6,756 nucleotides of DNA, taken from contig JAEDLA010000082.1 in assembly GCA_016295545.1 (NCBI GenBank), forward strand, positions 1-6,756, given 5' to 3'. The stretch's first letter is position 1. Every line of letters begins with the position of its first letter. This DNA comes from Oscillospiraceae bacterium. Its GTDB lineage: Bacteria > Bacillota > Clostridia > Oscillospirales > Ruminococcaceae. The translations under genes and the position numbers were made by a program. The notes beneath the pieces were generated by a model, which was given only the letters and a program-made list of their open reading frames with translations, was not told where the DNA came from and did no database searches. Positions 6,707-6,756 of this stretch are shown here, piece by piece.

Positions 6707-6756
6707 TCCCCCTGACAAACAAGTAAAGCAAGCGCAGCGAAGCTTTACGGACGTTA

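Larger units (their letters stand above)
6560..6752 (-). repeat. Structured interspersed repeat, right copy with insertion
   Basis: Read on the plus strand this matches the reverse complement of 138-270. It begins inside the TAA stop codon of the esterase gene (AATATCTATAAAAA, 6560-6573), has the hairpin CGGC/GCCG (6575-6578/6582-6585), the 24-nt palindrome (6598-6621, arms CCAAAGGGTT/AACCCTTTGG), and, after an insertion at about 6640-6706, the closing CCCCCTGACAAA and the hairpin GTAAAGC/GCTTTAC (6723-6729/6742-6748). Match to the left copy appears to stop at GGAC (6749-6752), just before the window edge. No gene is visible in 6562-6756. Confidence 0.8.

Noticed and set aside
138..6752. Composite transposon bounded by inverted repeats
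   Set aside because: There is no transposase or integrase, the genes look like ordinary chromosomal genes of this group, no target duplication is visible, and the right copy appears to end at or beyond the window edge. An interspersed repeat family fits better.

Overview
The window reads as chromosomal DNA of a gut or rumen Ruminococcus-type Firmicute (Oscillospiraceae). The evidence is strong AGGAGG-type ribosome binding sites, two TTG starts, moderate GC content, a DUF5711-type membrane protein next to CvpA, a ClpE-type unfoldase, and a cohesin protein beside a dockerin enzyme. Cohesin and dockerin are the interlocking modules of cellulosomes, so a fibre-degrading relative of R. flavefaciens or R. 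champanellensis is the best guess. The species cannot be fixed from this sequence.

Layout. Positions 1-323 hold no gene. They contain a possible ribosome binding site for a leftward gene outside the window, a GC hairpin, a hairpin carrying a short direct repeat, and a structured repeat (about 138-270) that ends in a terminator-like hairpin. Five rightward genes follow: a single-pass membrane protein with a DUF5711-like exterior (324-1490), a CvpA-family membrane protein (1585-2484), a ClpE-type AAA+ unfoldase with an N-terminal zinc finger (2525-4849), a small cohesin lipoprotein (4849-5412) and a secreted SGNH/GDSL esterase with a C-terminal dockerin-like module (5437-6561). From 6560 to 6752 a second copy of the left repeat lies in inverted orientation, with an insertion of extra hairpins.

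How the parts may work together. The last three genes are tightly packed (1-nt overlap, then 24 nt) and are probably co-transcribed. The cohesin protein should sit on the outer face of the membrane and could hold a dockerin protein at the cell surface; its neighbour, an esterase with a dockerin, is the obvious candidate partner. The first three genes look like a membrane/proteostasis block whose link to the secreted pair is unclear. The inverted repeat copies bracket the whole five-gene block, and their terminator-like ends both point inward, so they may insulate it.

The most notable points are the lipid-anchored single cohesin next to a dockerin esterase, its translational coupling to a cytosolic unfoldase, and the paired structured repeats. 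These repeats share a 51-nt identical run, show one compensatory base-pair change, and differ by an insertion of about 65 nt made of small hairpins.
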